The notes under the pieces were generated by a model. The model was not told the origin of the DNA, made no database searches, and worked only from the letters and a program-made list of their open reading frames with translations. This document shows, piece after piece, positions 61,912-64,000 of a stretch of DNA of 64,000 bases. Made by a program: the position numbers and the translations under genes. Position 1 is the first letter of the stretch. The number at the start of each line of letters is the position of its first letter. The DNA is taken from the NCBI RefSeq assembly GCF_004684905.1, contig NZ_SRJC01000006.1:1-64000 (forward strand). The letters run 5' to 3'. The DNA is from Halobacillus salinus. GTDB taxonomy: Bacteria; Bacillota; Bacilli; Bacillales; Halobacillaceae.

Positions 61912-64000
61912 CTACGCCTTCTGCTTTCCGAAATCGAACTTAATCTTATATTCTTCATCCAACATGAGCGCTGTACTGAACTTCTTCTTGCCTCGGAAGC
62001 CTTTCAACACGCGGGTCTTTCCTTTTTCGCACAGCGTCTTGATCATATTCCGCGTCAGCGACTTGCCTGCAAGTCTCTTCGGAAACGCTACCGTGCATTC
62101 TTTCTTATAATTGGAGCACGCATAGAACTTGTAGCGATCCATGATCTGACCCGAACACGCCGGGCATTTGGCGATCGGTTCTTTCCAATCTTTCTTCTCC
62201 TCGCCAGTGTCGCGGATATTCACATTCTGAATCGCCTCTGGCGTTTCTTGGATCAGCTTGTCGATGAACTGGTTCGTCTGCTTGATGAACATCTGCTTCG
62301 ACCCTTCTCCACTGCCGATCTTCTTCAGATAAGCCTCCCATTTCGCGGTCATGGACGGACTCGATAACAGCGTACCTTCAATCGCCTCACAAAGCATGAT
62401 GCCCTTATTGGTGACATACACGTTGTTTTTTCTCACTACGATGTACTTCTGCATCTTGATCGTCTCGATGATGCTCGAGCGGGTCGCCTCGGTGCCGAGT
62501 CCTTCGACTTCTTTCAAGATCTCGACGTCTTCCTCATCATCCACGAGCTTCCCGCACGTCTTCATCATGTTGATCAGCTGACCTTCTGTATAAGGCTTCG
62601 GCGGTTTCGTCATGCTTTCTTTGATCTCAAGGTTCGCGCCGACTTGTTCACCGTTCTGGACGTTCGGCAACAGCGGTTCCTTTTCCTTCTTCGGTTTCGG
62701 GAAAAGCTCTTTCCACCCTTGCTTCACGTCACGGCGTCCCGTCGTCTTAAACGGAAGCTCCCGTACATGCGTCCAGATCGTCGTCTCTTCATACACATAG
62801 TCTCCGTGGAACATGGCAAGCGTTGTCGCCATCACTTCGTTGTAAATATTGCGCTCCTCCCGGCTCAGCCCCTCGATCTTCTTCTGAGTGGGAACGGTTT
62901 TCGTCGGGATGATGGCATAGTGCTCCTGGACTTTGCTGCCGTTCACGTAGCGCTTATTCGGCTTCGTTGAAACTGGTGTGAACGAGACGTTCATCGCTTT
63001 CTGATAGTTGTCCAAGTTTTTGACGAGATAGTTGAACTCGCTGTTCGTAATAAAATTACAGTCCGTACGCGGATAAGAAACGAGCCGCTTCTCATACAGC
63101 TTCTGCATCGTCTTCAGCGTCTGCGACGGCGTATATTTCCACCTTCTGTTCGCGACACTTTGCAACGTCGAGAGTGAGTGCAGCTTCGGAGACTTCATGT
63201 GCTTCGTCTTTTTATCTACCTTTTCCACAATCCCTGTCTCTTCCTGCTTCTCTTTCAACCCGTGCTTGTCCATCAACGCCTGGACCTTCGCCTTGTCCTT
63301 TTCTTTAATCTCAGCAAGTCCTTTGTAAGCGCCAGCCTCCGACTGGAACTGCCCTTCGATTTGGTAAAAAGGCTCCGGCTTGAAGTTCTCGATCTCCTTA
63401 TGGCGTTGATAAATCAAGTAAACGGTCGGGGACTGCACGCGTCCAATCGAAAGGTAGCTCCCGAACCCTTTCTTCTGCAAGTGGAGTGTGAACAGACGGC
63501 TCGCGTTGATGCCCACCATCCAGTCACTGATCTGACGGGCTTTCGCTTCATCAAACATGCGCAAATCCTCATCATTATCGCGCAGGTTGCGGAATCCTTC
63601 GCGCACTTCATCTTTCTCAAGCGAGTTGATCCACAGACGCTTGATCGGCTTTCCCTTAACCCCGGTTAGGCGAAGGATGCTGTAAAAGATGTTCGAGCCT
63701 TCCCGGTCGACATCGGCAGCGTTGACGATGACATCCGCGTACTGGAACAACCGCTTCACTTCTTTAAACTGCTCCCACTTCCCTTTGGAGACTTTCTCAA
63801 GAAAACGGTCCGGTACGATCGGTAGCTGCTCAAGCTTCCAACGCTTCCACTCCGGCTTATAATCATGCGGCTCCTTCAACTCGACGAGGTGCCCGACACC
63901 CCACGTGATGAAGGCGCCATCCGGAAAAGTAGCGTCCGGCTTCAACTGTATGTAGGTTTTCGTTTTCTGTTGTACGCTAAAGGCCTCAGCATAGGCTTTT
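61912..64000 (-). CDS. topB: DNA topoisomerase III, 5' end missing
   Basis: About 696 residues of a type IA topoisomerase; the frame is open to the window edge, so the first 30 or so residues are outside. TWGVGHLVELKEPHDYKPEWKRW and NAADVDREGSNIFYSI are the TOPRIM parts. The active Tyr is in KRLVSYPRTDCNFI. The C-terminus has a zinc-finger-like AKCPACSGQIM followed by YACSNYKKECTVAFP. It relaxes and decatenates DNA at replication forks. Length and motifs fit TopB of Bacillus. The apparent TTG start at 63945 is not real. Confidence 0.94.
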   Translation of the reverse strand, partial: KAYAEAFSVQQKTKTYIQLKPDATFPDGAFITWGVGHLVELKEPHDYKPEWKRWKLEQLPIVPDRFLEKVSKGKWEQFKEVKRLFQYADVIVNAADVDREGSNIFYSILRLTGVKGKPIKRLWINSLEKDEVREGFRNLRDNDEDLRMFDEAKARQISDWMVGINASRLFTLHLQKKGFGSYLSIGRVQSPTVYLIYQRHKEIENFKPEPFYQIEGQFQSEAGAYKGLAEIKEKDKAKVQALMDKHGLKEKQEETGIVEKVDKKTKHMKSPKLHSLSTLQSVANRRWKYTPSQTLKTMQKLYEKRLVSYPRTDCNFITNSEFNYLVKNLDNYQKAMNVSFTPVSTKPNKRYVNGSKVQEHYAIIPTKTVPTQKKIEGLSREERNIYNEVMATTLAMFHGDYVYEETTIWTHVRELPFKTTGRRDVKQGWKELFPKPKKEKEPLLPNVQNGEQVGANLEIKESMTKPPKPYTEGQLINMMKTCGKLVDDEEDVEILKEVEGLGTEATRSSIIETIKMQKYIVVRKNNVYVTNKGIMLCEAIEGTLLSSPSMTAKWEAYLKKIGSGEGSKQMFIKQTNQFIDKLIQETPEAIQNVNIRDTGEEKKDWKEPIAKCPACSGQIMDRYKFYACSNYKKECTVAFPKRLAGKSLTRNMIKTLCEKGKTRVLKGFRGKKKFSTALMLDEEYKIKFDFGKQKA

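Overview
The window reads as chromosomal DNA of a moderately halophilic, Gram-positive Bacillaceae (Halobacillus/Virgibacillus-like; genus inferred, not proven). The signs are strong AGGAGG-type ribosome binding sites, Bacillus-type regulatory pairs (Zur with a zinc-free rpsN paralogue, OhrR with Ohr, a ykoGHIJ-like sensory operon, a cydABDC cluster), a BCCT osmolyte transporter, highly acidic secreted proteins, and a dispersed palindromic repeat I know from Bacillaceae genomes. No rRNA, tRNA, prophage or CRISPR array was seen. One end of an IS256-family element lies at the left edge, and topB runs off the right edge.

Layout. 1-6 kb: IS256 end, HxlR/DoxX pair, a structured non-coding RNA, VOC dioxygenase, nitroreductase with an Rrf2 regulator, and a zinc-starvation unit (znuA, rpsN, three Zur boxes) divergent from a cytochrome P450. 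7-13.5 kb: a two-component system with two PepSY proteins, membrane proteins, a TetR unit and OhrR/Ohr. 13.7-19.3 kb: an ABC exporter with a degenerate-ATPase/LytTR regulator, then hydrolases and small membrane proteins. 19.5-24.2 kb: a basic and a very acidic secreted protein side by side, then a TetR-MFS unit with an operator palindrome at both ends. 24.4-28.3 kb: a second two-component system with a lipoprotein, then a second copy of the structured RNA. 28.3-35.6 kb: an MMPL/RND exporter with a secreted coiled-coil partner and TetR, and a DUF5667 protein with a long ER/K helix. 35.7-45.1 kb: thioesterase, LysR/monooxygenase, a YflT-type stress protein, an atypical prs paralogue, and an ABC/GntR operon. 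45.4-64 kb: the cytochrome bd operon, betaine transporter, M6 protease, CoA-disulfide reductase, glycosyltransferase, alcohol dehydrogenase and topoisomerase III.

Two signals stand out and are not explained by the genes. First, a pair of homologous RNA genes (minus strand about 1190-1555, plus strand about 27850-28308), each with an extended -10 promoter, ends that pair with each other including compensatory changes, a shared internal hairpin, and its own terminator. Second, five intergenic arrays that all keep exactly a 52-bp period (close to five turns of DNA) although the sequence drifts, built from inverted arms.

Start codons were re-chosen for many genes from ribosome binding sites. All family names come from reading the protein sequences; no database search was run.
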